NCBI GenBank assembly: GCA_963725315.1
Contig: CAVRYA010000004.1
Coordinates: 434,001 to 498,000, forward strand
Length of the DNA stretch: 64,000 bases
Direction: 5' to 3'
Source: JBBRHQ01 sp963725315
GTDB taxonomy: Bacteria; Actinomycetota; Thermoleophilia; Solirubrobacterales; 70-9
In this document: positions 8,680 through 16,248 of the stretch, piece by piece
Layout of the letters: the number at the start of each line of letters is the position of its first letter
Numbering within the stretch: the first letter of the stretch is position 1
Notes under the pieces: generated by a model
The model's input: the letters and a program-made list of their open reading frames with translations, nothing else
Told to the model about the DNA's origin: nothing
Database searches by the model: none
Made by a program: the position numbers and the translations under genes

Positions 8680-9099
8680 TCAAAGCTCCGGGACCAGCTC
8701 CAGCGCCTCGACATGACGGGGTCGCATCAGGGTGAAGTGGCGGCGGTCGAGTGTCGCAAGCCTCGGCTCCCCGAGCCGCTCGACCACGGCGAGCACGGCG
8801 GCGTCGACGAATCCCACGCCGGAATCGAGATATGTGGATTGGATCTCGCGCACCCGCTCGTAATCGGGATCGATCAGGTCCTCGATCGCGACCGCACGGG
8901 AGAGGATCTGGCCCAGGAAGGCCGGGAACGCACCCGGGCCGACACGCCCCGTGAGGAAGTAGTCCAGTTCGGCCAGCACGGGCGAGGGGACGACCCTTGG
9001 CCCGGGGGGGTTGGCGAGCAACTCGGCGCAGGGCCGATGGCGCCTGTCGCTTCGATCGATCGATGCAAGCAGCGGCCCGGTGTCGATGACGAGCGCCAG
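8680..9099 (-). CDS. PIN-domain ribonuclease toxin (VapC-like)
   Basis: About 139 residues of a PIN domain. The acidic metal-binding residues are visible: Asp in VIDTGPLL at residue 6, Glu in PSPVLAELDYF, Asp in VGFVDAAVLA and Asp in LATLDRRHF. Such toxins cleave RNA, often tRNA. Only a TTG at 9021 would give a conventional start, but that removes the first strand and its essential Asp. The domain is open back to the antitoxin stop (TAA at 9100-9102), and the first codon after it is CTG at 9097-9099, so a CTG start coupled to antitoxin termination is my choice. The antitoxin sits immediately upstream in the same frame. Confidence 0.7.
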   Translation of the reverse strand: MALVIDTGPLLASIDRSDRRHRPCAELLANPPGPRVVPSPVLAELDYFLTGRVGPGAFPAFLGQILSRAVAIEDLIDPDYERVREIQSTYLDSGVGFVDAAVLAVVERLGEPRLATLDRRHFTLMRPRHVEALELVPEL

Positions 9100-9357
9100 T
9101 TAGGGCACCGGCTCCTCGGAGAACGGCGACGCGACCGGTGGCGCCGATCCCGACTCGGTGTCAGCCTTCGCATCGGGCTGTCCCGGCGAGGCGAACTTGC
9201 CGATGATCGACAGGGGTGGCTGCCGACCGTTCCCAACCTCTCGCTCCAGCGCGTCTCGAACGAGCTGCGCAAGGGAGACGCCCCGCTCGCGCGCCCGTCG
9301 CCTGGCGCGGTCGATGAGGTCCCCGTCCGCCTGCACCATGAATCGCTTCATGGCCAT
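9100..9357 (-). CDS. Ribbon-helix-helix antitoxin
   Basis: An 85-residue protein whose first 40 residues form a ribbon-helix-helix pattern: MKRFMVQAD as the beta strand, then DLIDRARRRARERG and SLAQLVRDALERE as the two helices. The C-terminal half is Pro/Ser/Glu-rich and probably disordered, as expected for a toxin-neutralising tail. It directly precedes the PIN toxin in the same frame, separated only by its own TAA. RHH antitoxins usually repress their own operon. Alternative starts are ATG at 9357 or 9351. The 140 bp upstream (9358-9497) contain no other gene and should hold the promoter. Confidence 0.72.
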   Translation of the reverse strand: MAMKRFMVQADGDLIDRARRRARERGVSLAQLVRDALEREVGNGRQPPLSIIGKFASPGQPDAKADTESGSAPPVASPFSEEPVP

Positions 9358-9497
9358 GCCATCATGCTAGCAGTTCCCTCTCGCGCATCGCACACAGTCA
9401 CAAGCTGCGGACAGCCCGAACTCGTCCCCCCGCGCTGAAGAGAGCGCCGCGAACGCTGCCCGGTGAGCCGCCTGGGGAGGCTGCCCTGCGCTCCTGC

Positions 9498-10328
9498 CTA
9501 CGTGTACATCCCCCCGAACTGGCCGCCGGTGACGTTGAGGATCTGCCCGTGAACGTAATCGGCGAGGCCCGAGGCCAGGAACAGCACCGGTCCCGCCGCC
9601 TCCTCCGGCTGGGCGGGGCGGCCGAGCGGGATTACCATCGTCGCCATCGCCCGCATCTGCTCGGGGATCCCCAGCTCAATCTCCTCGCCGCCCGGCGCGG
9701 TCATCTTCTCCCCGGCCTCCTTGGCGCCGGTCAGGCGGGTCTCGACGAAGCCGAAGGCGACCGCGTTGACGTTGATCTTGAACTGGCCCCACTCCTTTGC
9801 AAGCGTCTTGGTGAGGCCGACGACGCCGGCCTTGGCGGCCGAGTAGTTGGCCTGGCCGGCGTTGCCCATCGTCCCCGAGATCGAGGAGACGTTGATCAAC
9901 TTGCGGAAGACCTCCCTGCCCTCGGCGGCCTCGGCTTTTGCGGCCTCGCGCCAGTGGGGGGCGAGGGCCCTGGTCACCCGGAAGGGGACGACGGTGTGGA
10001 TCTCGAGCATCGCCTGGAACTGCTCGTCGGTCATCCGGTGGACGACGCCGTCCCAGGTGTAGCCGGCGTTGTTGACCGCGATGTCGACCGACCCGAAGGC
10101 CTCGATCGCTGCCGCGACGAGGGCGTCGGCGGTCTCGGGCTTGGTCAGATCGCCGGCGAACACGGCCGTCTCGCCGTCGATCTCGGAGGCGGTCTGCTCG
10201 GCGACGTCGCCGTCGAGGTCGTTGATCAGGACCTTCGCGCCCTCAGAGGCGAACAGCTCGGCGGTCGCCCGCCCGATGCCCCGCGCCGAGCCGGTGACGA
10301 TCGCGCTCTTGCCGTCCAGTAGTCCCAT
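9498..10328 (-). CDS. Short-chain dehydrogenase/reductase, FabG-like 3-oxoacyl reductase
   Basis: A 276-residue classical SDR. It has the cofactor motif TGSARGIG at residue 12, DLDG after the second strand, NNAGYTWDG near residue 88, the catalytic Ser in INVSSISG, and YSAAKAGV with the catalytic Tyr and Lys near residue 165. These match FabG-type NADPH-dependent 3-oxoacyl-ACP/CoA reductases. The helix around residue 130 is longer than in E. coli FabG because of an Ala/Glu-rich insert, so the substrate may be a CoA ester rather than ACP. A good ribosome-binding sequence (GGAAGGAG) lies about 12 bases before the ATG. No acyl-carrier or condensing-enzyme gene is adjacent. Confidence 0.85.
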   Translation of the reverse strand: MGLLDGKSAIVTGSARGIGRATAELFASEGAKVLINDLDGDVAEQTASEIDGETAVFAGDLTKPETADALVAAAIEAFGSVDIAVNNAGYTWDGVVHRMTDEQFQAMLEIHTVVPFRVTRALAPHWREAAKAEAAEGREVFRKLINVSSISGTMGNAGQANYSAAKAGVVGLTKTLAKEWGQFKINVNAVAFGFVETRLTGAKEAGEKMTAPGGEEIELGIPEQMRAMATMVIPLGRPAQPEEAAGPVLFLASGLADYVHGQILNVTGGQFGGMYT

Positions 10329-10411
10329 CTGTATGCGTTCTCCTTCCGGATTCTCAAGCGAACCGGCGGAACGCTATCGCCAGGCGGCCCGGCGCCGGCG
10401 CGCCGTGCCCG

Positions 10412-10702
10412 TCAGCGCCGCTCTGGCGACCTGGTCGCCTGCCCCGTCGAGGCCTTGTTGTAGATCAGCAGGGCGATCACCGCGCCGATGATCGAGCCGA
10501 AGATCCCGCCCGCCTGGAAGGGCCCGTCGCTGAGATCGTGGCTGAAGATCAGGTAGCCGATGAAGCCGCCGACGAAGCTGCCGATGATCCCCAGTAGCAC
10601 CGTCTTCCAGAAGCCGAGGTCCTGGCGGCCGGGGACCAGCAACCGCGCCAGGTAGCCGGCGACGATCCCGATGAAGAACAGGTAGATGAGGGTGCCGATC
10701 AT
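10412..10702 (-). CDS. GlsB/YeaQ/YmgE-family small membrane stress protein
   Basis: A 96-residue protein with three predicted membrane helices and the family pattern GYLARLLVPGRQDLGFWKT followed by a Gly-rich helix (LLGIIGSFVGGFIGYLIF) and GSIIGAVIALLIY. This matches the transglycosylase-associated/GlsB family, whose members are small inner-membrane proteins often induced under stress and whose biochemical role is unknown. I chose the ATG at 10702 because the protein aligns from its first residue; the long upstream extension in the same frame is antisense to the DUF4389 gene. It is divergent from that gene. Confidence 0.82.
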   Translation of the reverse strand: MIGTLIYLFFIGIVAGYLARLLVPGRQDLGFWKTVLLGIIGSFVGGFIGYLIFSHDLSDGPFQAGGIFGSIIGAVIALLIYNKASTGQATRSPERR

Positions 10703-10801
10703 GCGTCTCTCCCTTGCGTGGTTGGGCTGCCTCCCGAAATCTAGAGAGTTGCCGCCGCTGCCGACGACACCATCTGTGCTCCCCAAGGAGGAGGAAAGCA
10801 G

Positions 10802-11437
10802 ATGGAGGTATCGGACTACCCCGTGAGGTTCTCGGTCGATTACCCGGACCGCGACCTGAACCGCGTCAGCACGGCCTTTCGCATCTTCGCGGTGATCCCG
10901 ATCGCGATCGTCTTCAGCCTGATCGGCGGTGGAGGCGGCTTCGGCGGCGACGCGAGCTCCAACTATTGGGGAATCGCGGCGGCCGGCACCGGCATCCTCT
11001 TCCTCCCGACCCTGCTGATGATCGTCGTGCGCGAGAAGTACCCGCGCTGGTGGTTCGACTGGAACCGCGAGCTGCTGCGCTTCGGCAACCGGATCGGCGT
11101 CTACCTGGCGCTGATGGACGACGCCTACCCCTCGACCGACGAGGAGCAGTCGGTCCACCTCGAATTCGAATACCCCGACGTCGCCAGCGAACTGGACCGC
11201 GGCCTGCCGATCGTCAAGTGGCTGCTGGCCATCCCGCACTACGTCGTGCTCTTCTTCCTCTACATCGCCGCCTTCTTCGCGGTGGTCGGCGCCTGGTTCG
11301 CGATCCTCTTCACCGGCCGCTACCCGCGCGGCATCTTCGACTTCGTTGCGGGCGTGATCCGCTGGCACAACCGGGTGATCGGCTACGCCTTCGTCCTGGT
11401 CACCGACCGCTACCCGCCGTTCCGGCTCGGGGGCTGA
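10802..11437 (+). CDS. DUF4389 membrane protein
   Basis: A 211-residue membrane protein with four predicted helices and the charged motifs YPRWWFDWNRELLRF and TGRYPRGIFDF that typify DUF4389, a family common in actinobacteria and of unknown function. The Pro/Tyr/Arg pattern TDRYPPFRL repeats at the C-terminus. The ATG is preceded by AGGAGGAGGAAAG, a strong ribosome-binding site. It is a single gene, divergent from glsB-like and followed by the PLP decarboxylase after about 110 bp. No function is proposed. Confidence 0.8.
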   Translation: MEVSDYPVRFSVDYPDRDLNRVSTAFRIFAVIPIAIVFSLIGGGGGFGGDASSNYWGIAAAGTGILFLPTLLMIVVREKYPRWWFDWNRELLRFGNRIGVYLALMDDAYPSTDEEQSVHLEFEYPDVASELDRGLPIVKWLLAIPHYVVLFFLYIAAFFAVVGAWFAILFTGRYPRGIFDFVAGVIRWHNRVIGYAFVLVTDRYPPFRLGG

Positions 11438-11547
11438 CCCTGGCGATCCAACAGAGGGGAGCCCGTGGGCAGGACGGGAAGGGAGGTCCCTTGACGTCGA
11501 GGCAGCTGGAGCCCTAGGACCTACTCGATCCGTTCGCGCAGCCGTGT

Positions 11548-13494
11548 GTGAGAAGTAGGGTGTCCGCGAGGAGGAGCGAGCTGACCCAGCAGGATGACCC
11601 GCTCGGCCTCCCGGCCGAGGAGATGCGCCGCATGGCCCACGCGACGGTGGACATGGTCGTCGATCTCCTCGACGATCTGGGCTCCCTCCCCGCCCAGCGC
11701 CGGGCCACGGCGGAGGAGATGGAGGCGCGGCTGCCGGGTAGCGCACCGGCGGCGCCGGTGCCGTATGAGCGAATCCTCGAGGACCTGGGCGACCACGTCG
11801 TCCCCTTCTCCTGCGTCAACGGACACCCTCGATTCTTCGCCTTCGTCCCCGGGGGAGGGACCTTTCCCGGGATGCTCGGGGACCTGGTCGCCAGCGCGCT
11901 CAACTTCGAGGTCTCCTCGTGGATGGAGGCGGCCGGGCCCTCGCGGGTGGAGGTGATCGTCCTCGACTGGTTCAAGGAGTGGATCGGCTACCCGTCGGGG
12001 GCGGCCGGGGTGCTGGTGTCAGGCGGATCGGCCGCCAACCTGACCGCGCTCGCCTGCGCCAGGGAGGCGATGACCGGGGCGATGCGCGACGACCTGATCA
12101 TCTACGCCGGCGATCAGGCGCACTCCTCGATCGCCCGCGCCGCCCGGGCCCTCGGCTTCAGGCCCACCCAGCTGCGGGTGCTTCCCAGCGACGAGGGGTT
12201 TCGCCTGCGCCCCGATGCCCTCCGCGGGGCGATCGCTGCCGATCGCGACGCCGGCCTTACGCCGCTCGCCGCCTGCGCCAGCGCCGGATCGACCAACACC
12301 GGCGCCGTGGACCCGCTGCCGGAGCTCGCCTCGATCTGCGAGCAGGAGAGGGTCTGGCTCCACGTCGACGGTGCCTACGGTGGCTTCGCGGCGCTGACCG
12401 AGCGCGGCTCTCGCCAGCTGGCGGGGATCGAGCAGGCGGACTCGGTCACACTCGACCCCCACAAGTGGCTCTACCAGCCGTTTGAGTGCGGCTGCCTGCT
12501 GGTGCGCGAGGGACGGTTGCTCGACGACGCCTTCCGCGTCTCGCCCCATTACCTAAAGGACACCGAAGCCGTCCGGGGAGAGGTGGACTTCGCCGACCGT
12601 GGGCTTCAGCTATCGCGGATGGCGCGCTCGCTCAAGGTCTGGATGTCGGTCAGCGCCTTCGGGGTCGACGCGTTCCGCGAGGCGATCGATCGCTCCCTCG
12701 ACCTCGCCGCTCTCGCCCAGCACCTGATCGAGGAGAGCGGGGAGCTGGAGCTGCTGAGTCCGGCAAGGCTCGGGATCGTCTGCTTCCGGCGGCGCTTCGG
12801 CGGTGATCGCTCCGAGGCCGAGATGGAGGAGCTCAACCGCCGCCTTGTCGCCGCATTGGACGCCAGCGGCTACGGCATGGTCTCCTCGACCCGGCTCCGG
12901 GGCAGCTACGCGATCCGGCTCTGCGTCCTCAACCACACCAGCGGCGAGTCGGACGTTCGCGGGGTGCTTGACTGGCTGGGGGCGGCGGAGCTCGACACCG
13001 ACGTCGCTGCCTTCGCCGGACCGGGGCCGGCGGAGCCCGAGGCAGACCCCAACCGGGGACTGGCGGGCGGATGGGCCACGGGGCAGGAGCAGCTGCGAGC
13101 GATCGCGAACGTTCCTCTGTTCAGGGGCCTCAGCGAGGCGCAGGCGGGGGACCTGGCCCGCGACTCCCGCATCCGCGCCGCTGCGGCTGCCGAGCCGGTG
13201 ACGACCCGCTGGAGCGCCGGGCGCGATTTCTTCGTCATCCTCGAAGGCCGGGCGCGGGTGGAGGTCGACGAGGGGGTGCCGCGCGAGCTTGGGCCGGGTG
13301 AATTCTTCGGCGAGCTGGCCGCGCTCGATTGGGGGGCGGGCTACGGCTACGTCAGGCTGGCGACAGTGACCGCGCTCGAGCCGATGCTCCTGCTCGTCGT
13401 CCCGGCCGAGAGGCTGAACGCGCTGATCGCCGAATCGCCCGCGGTCGCGGCCGAGATCGAGACCGCGGTGCGGCAGCGGTTGCCGCGGTCCTAG
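11548..13494 (+). CDS. PLP-dependent group II decarboxylase fused to a cyclic-nucleotide-binding domain
   Basis: A 648-residue fusion. Residues about 12-470 are a pyridoxal-5'-phosphate decarboxylase of the aromatic-amino-acid/glutamate type: PHKWLYQPFECG carries the Schiff-base Lys (about residue 306), LHVDGAYGG the ring-binding Asp, and VSGGSAANL a phosphate loop. Residues about 515-640 form a cNMP-binding beta-roll (PLFRGLSEAQ, FFVILEGRARVEV, GEFFGELAALDW, VRLATV). The phosphate cassette keeps FGEL and an Arg but is less canonical than that in the nearby MFS protein. Typical decarboxylases end near residue 480, so allosteric control by a cyclic nucleotide is inferred. The GTG start is uncertain; a purine-rich GAGGAGCGAG lies just before codon 12. 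Confidence 0.82.
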   Translation: MRSRVSARRSELTQQDDPLGLPAEEMRRMAHATVDMVVDLLDDLGSLPAQRRATAEEMEARLPGSAPAAPVPYERILEDLGDHVVPFSCVNGHPRFFAFVPGGGTFPGMLGDLVASALNFEVSSWMEAAGPSRVEVIVLDWFKEWIGYPSGAAGVLVSGGSAANLTALACAREAMTGAMRDDLIIYAGDQAHSSIARAARALGFRPTQLRVLPSDEGFRLRPDALRGAIAADRDAGLTPLAACASAGSTNTGAVDPLPELASICEQERVWLHVDGAYGGFAALTERGSRQLAGIEQADSVTLDPHKWLYQPFECGCLLVREGRLLDDAFRVSPHYLKDTEAVRGEVDFADRGLQLSRMARSLKVWMSVSAFGVDAFREAIDRSLDLAALAQHLIEESGELELLSPARLGIVCFRRRFGGDRSEAEMEELNRRLVAALDASGYGMVSSTRLRGSYAIRLCVLNHTSGESDVRGVLDWLGAAELDTDVAAFAGPGPAEPEADPNRGLAGGWATGQEQLRAIANVPLFRGLSEAQAGDLARDSRIRAAAAAEPVTTRWSAGRDFFVILEGRARVEVDEGVPRELGPGEFFGELAALDWGAGYGYVRLATVTALEPMLLLVVPAERLNALIAESPAVAAEIETAVRQRLPRS

Positions 13495-13518
13495 CCACCG
13501 CCGGGAGGGAGCCCTTCC

Positions 13519-14052
13519 TCACCCCGCGGGCCAGTCTTCCGGGCTCGTCAGGGGGGTCAGCGCCTCCACGATCGGCGGCTGTCCGAGATTCTCCGTGAAC
13601 AGCGCAACGTTCGTGGCTCTGGTGGCGACCGATGGCACCCGCGCGGCGCCGATCCCGAGCGATGCCGCAGCCTGCCCGATCGCGCGCGAGCCGGCGAGCG
13701 GGGTCAGCACTGACAGAGGCCCCTCGATGCCCAGGTCGGCAAGGACGCCTGGCCGCTCCAGGTCGAGGACGTCTGCTTCAACGACCAGCTCGACAAGCGC
13801 CAGCGGGTAGAGGGACTCCTCGCGCTCTCCCTGACGCTCCGCGATCCGCAGCAGCTCGGCGCGGACGGTGAGCGGCTCGAGGCTGGTGTAGAGGGTCGCG
13901 AGCCCCGGCGGGTTCCAGCGCCCGCCGTGCAGCCGGGCGCCTCTCGTCGAGAGAGGATCGTATGCGGCTCCGGCGGCGCGGAAGACGCGGGGTCGGACGG
14001 TGGGCCGCTCCAGCGCGGCGAGCAGCTCGGTCAGGTCCTCAGAGGTAGGCAC
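13519..14052 (-). CDS. RES-domain toxin
   Basis: A 177-residue RES-domain protein. It has the family pattern RVFRAAGAAYDPLS followed by GARLHGGRWNPPG and TLYTSLEPLTVRAEL, with the conserved Arg, Ser and Glu positions. Characterised RES toxins degrade NAD+ or ADP-ribosylate a target, with an Arg and Tyr pocket resembling ADP-ribosyltransferases. The start overlaps the end of the Xre-type antitoxin gene by 14 bp, the usual order for this toxin-antitoxin family. The length is normal for the group, and it ends short of the decarboxylase gene, with which it converges. Confidence 0.85.
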   Translation of the reverse strand: MPTSEDLTELLAALERPTVRPRVFRAAGAAYDPLSTRGARLHGGRWNPPGLATLYTSLEPLTVRAELLRIAERQGEREESLYPLALVELVVEADVLDLERPGVLADLGIEGPLSVLTPLAGSRAIGQAAASLGIGAARVPSVATRATNVALFTENLGQPPIVEALTPLTSPEDWPAG

Positions 14053-14380
14053 CCTCGCCGATCGCGGCCAGCAGCGCCAGCACCTCGCGAGTACGGTCGG
14101 CTGCGATCAGCTCCGCCGGGGAGCGGAAGTCGAGCTCGGGGTTTCGACGCTCGAGCCACGGCCCGGCCTCGGCGCCGGGGAGGGCGCGGCCGAGCTCCTG
14201 CAGCACGGTGGCGATCTCGTCGACATGGGTGCGAGCCTTGCCTCGGGGCGAAGTCTCACCGGAGAGCCAGCGCCTCGCGGTTCGCTCGGAGCGCCCGGTG
14301 AGGCGCGCCAGCTGGGCGGGGCTGAGCTCCGCATCGACAAGGGGGCGAAGCGCGGCTGCTGGTGCGATTGTCGAGGGCAC
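14039..14380 (-). CDS. Xre/MbcA/ParS-type antitoxin
   Basis: A 113-residue protein with an N-terminal helix-turn-helix (LSPAQLARLTGRSERTARRW) and a C-terminal toxin-binding domain. The latter is recognised by WLERRNPELDFRSPAELI and the terminal GEGAYL, the pattern of MbcA/ParS/Xre antitoxins that pair with RES toxins. It would neutralise the RES protein and repress the operon. The start codon is GTG at 14380. A near-consensus TATTCT lies six bases before it, so a leaderless transcript is possible. It is divergent from the MFS gene. Confidence 0.82.
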   Translation of the reverse strand: MPSTIAPAAALRPLVDAELSPAQLARLTGRSERTARRWLSGETSPRGKARTHVDEIATVLQELGRALPGAEAGPWLERRNPELDFRSPAELIAADRTREVLALLAAIGEGAYL

Positions 14381-14407
14381 TGCTTCAGAATACCCAACTG
14401 TCCCGAT

Positions 14408-14430
14408 ATTGACGTCAAAACTTTGTCAAT
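14408..14430. promoter_or_regulatory. Inverted repeat ATTGAC-N11-GTCAAT upstream of the Xre-RES operon
   Basis: A perfect 6-bp inverted repeat with 11 bp between the arms lies 28-50 bp upstream of the antitoxin GTG. Its left half contains the 10-bp palindrome TTGACGTCAA (14409-14418). On the minus strand it also provides a TTGACA-like -35 element. It sits in an AT-rich pocket between divergent genes, so it is a good candidate autoregulatory operator for the Xre antitoxin. No experimental support is available here. Confidence 0.5.
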
Positions 14431-14546
14431 TTCTGGCGCCGGCGGGCGAGACGTCAAGCGCCGGCGGGCGAGAAGCCTCGCTGGCACGGCATCCGCTTCG
14501 CATGTGACGATCGCAACCTTGCCCGCTCTGGGTCTAGGGTTGTCCC

Positions 14547-16196
14547 ATGGGGCGACTGGGGGCTCTTCTCCGGGCGGCGCGAGCCGTCTTCGAGAACCCC
14601 GACCTGGGGAGGATGCAGGTCTCCTGGACGGCGATGTCGTTCGCCACCTGGGGGTTCGCGATCGCCCTCGGCGTCTATGCCTTCGATCTCGGCGGCTCGA
14701 CCGCGGTCGGCGTGGTCGCCGCTATCCGCCTGCTCCCGGGGGTGCTCGCCACGCCGTTCGCGGGTGTGCTCGGCGATCGTCACTCGCGCCGCCTGGTGCT
14801 GCTCGCTTGCACCGCCTCGACCGCCGTCGTGCTCGGCCTCGCCGGTGCGGCAGCAGCCCTCGACGCGCCCGCCGCGATCGTCTACGTCCTCGCCGGCCTC
14901 TTCACCGTCGTCTCCAGCCCCTACATCCCCGCCGAGGGGGCGATCTTCCCCGTCCTCGCCCGCACCCCCCAAGAGCTCTCGGCCGCCAACGTCGCCCGCG
15001 GCGTCGCCGACAACCTCGGCTTTCTGCTGGGCGCGGTCGCCACCGGCTTCCTCCTGGTGGCGAGCGGGCCGGCCCTGGTCTTCGGGCTGACCGCCGCCGC
15101 CGCGGCGACGGCGACCCTGGTGATCGCCGGGGTGCGGCCGGACAGCCGTCCCGACTACGCCGGGCCCGAGGAGGCGAGCGGGATCCTCGCCGAGACCGCC
15201 CAGGGCGCCCGGGCGATCCTCTCCGAGCAGGGCCTGCGGCTGGCCGCCAGCGCGATCGTGCTGATCTCGGTCTTCGAGGGCGCGGCGGACGTGCTGGTCG
15301 TCTCGGTCGCACTGCAGCTCCTCGACCTGGGGCGCGGGAGCGTCGGCTTCCTCAACGCCCTCTGGGGGCTGGGCGCTGTGGCGAGCAGCGCCGTCCTGGT
15401 CGCCCTGCTCGAGCGCGGCAGGCTGACCGTCGCGCTCGCCCTCGGCTGCCTGCTCACCGGCCTCGCCACGGCGCTGACCGGTGCCTGGGCCCTGCCCGCC
15501 GTCGCCTATCTGGCCTGGCTCGGGATCGGGGCGGGCTTCAACCTCACCGACGTCGCCGCCCGCACCCTGCTGCAGCGGCTCGGCTCCGACGAGGTGCTGG
15601 GACGGGTGATGGGCAGCCTGGAGACCGTCCGGGTCGCCGCGATGGCGCTGGGCTCGATCCTGATCCCCGTCGCGGTCGCCCTGTTCGGAGTGCGGGGAGC
15701 GCTCTTCGCGCTGGCGGCCCTGCTGCCCGCTTTCGTCGTGCTGCGCTGGAGGGCGCTGCGCAGCTTCGAGATCGGCGCCCCGGTCTCTGAGCGGGGCTAC
15801 GCGCTGCTGCGGGGCGACCCGATCTTCGAGCCGCTGCCCGTGGCAACGGTGGAGCGCCTCGCCCATGGCCTCGTCACGCTGACGGCGCCGCCGGGCGAGG
15901 AGGTGATCACCGAGGGTGACCGCGGCGATCACTTCTACCTGATCGACAGCGGGGAGGTGGAGATCAGCGAGGGAGGCGTCTTCAGGTGCACCCAGGGCCC
16001 CGGCGGGTCCTTCGGCGAGATCGCCCTGCTGCGCGACGTGCCACGTACCGCCACGGTGCGGGCGCGGAGCGAGATCGTCCTGCTGGCGCTCGAGCGCGAG
16101 CACTTCATCAGCGCTGTCACCGGCCATGACCGCAGCCACGAGGCCGCCCACGCGACCGCCGAGGAGCGCCAACCCTCGCCGGCACCCGTCCCGTAG
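14547..16196 (+). CDS. MFS transporter fused to a C-terminal cyclic-nucleotide-binding domain
   Basis: A 549-residue protein. Residues about 20-405 are a 12-helix major facilitator with motif A written as GVLGDRHSRRLVLL near residue 70 and an internal repeat in the second half. Residues about 415-535 form a canonical cNMP-binding domain: ITEGDRGDHFYLIDSGEVEI, then the phosphate cassette FGEIALLRDVPRTATV, which keeps the Glu and Arg needed to hold the cyclic phosphate. The domain is cytoplasmic if the topology is standard. The MFS part resembles antibiotic-efflux/enterobactin-exporter-type carriers, but the substrate is unknown. The ATG follows a divergent promoter region shared with the Xre-RES operon. 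Confidence 0.85.
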   Translation: MGRLGALLRAARAVFENPDLGRMQVSWTAMSFATWGFAIALGVYAFDLGGSTAVGVVAAIRLLPGVLATPFAGVLGDRHSRRLVLLACTASTAVVLGLAGAAAALDAPAAIVYVLAGLFTVVSSPYIPAEGAIFPVLARTPQELSAANVARGVADNLGFLLGAVATGFLLVASGPALVFGLTAAAAATATLVIAGVRPDSRPDYAGPEEASGILAETAQGARAILSEQGLRLAASAIVLISVFEGAADVLVVSVALQLLDLGRGSVGFLNALWGLGAVASSAVLVALLERGRLTVALALGCLLTGLATALTGAWALPAVAYLAWLGIGAGFNLTDVAARTLLQRLGSDEVLGRVMGSLETVRVAAMALGSILIPVAVALFGVRGALFALAALLPAFVVLRWRALRSFEIGAPVSERGYALLRGDPIFEPLPVATVERLAHGLVTLTAPPGEEVITEGDRGDHFYLIDSGEVEISEGGVFRCTQGPGGSFGEIALLRDVPRTATVRARSEIVLLALEREHFISAVTGHDRSHEAAHATAEERQPSPAPVP

Positions 16197-16248
16197 CCGG
16201 TCGGCGGCGCTTCAGTCAATTCGGCCCGCTCGCCGATAACCAAGCGCC

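Noticed and set aside
14000..16172. Long open frames on both strands over the Xre-RES and MFS genes
   Set aside because: They are shadows of those genes, with Arg/Gly/Pro-rich composition and no domain matches.
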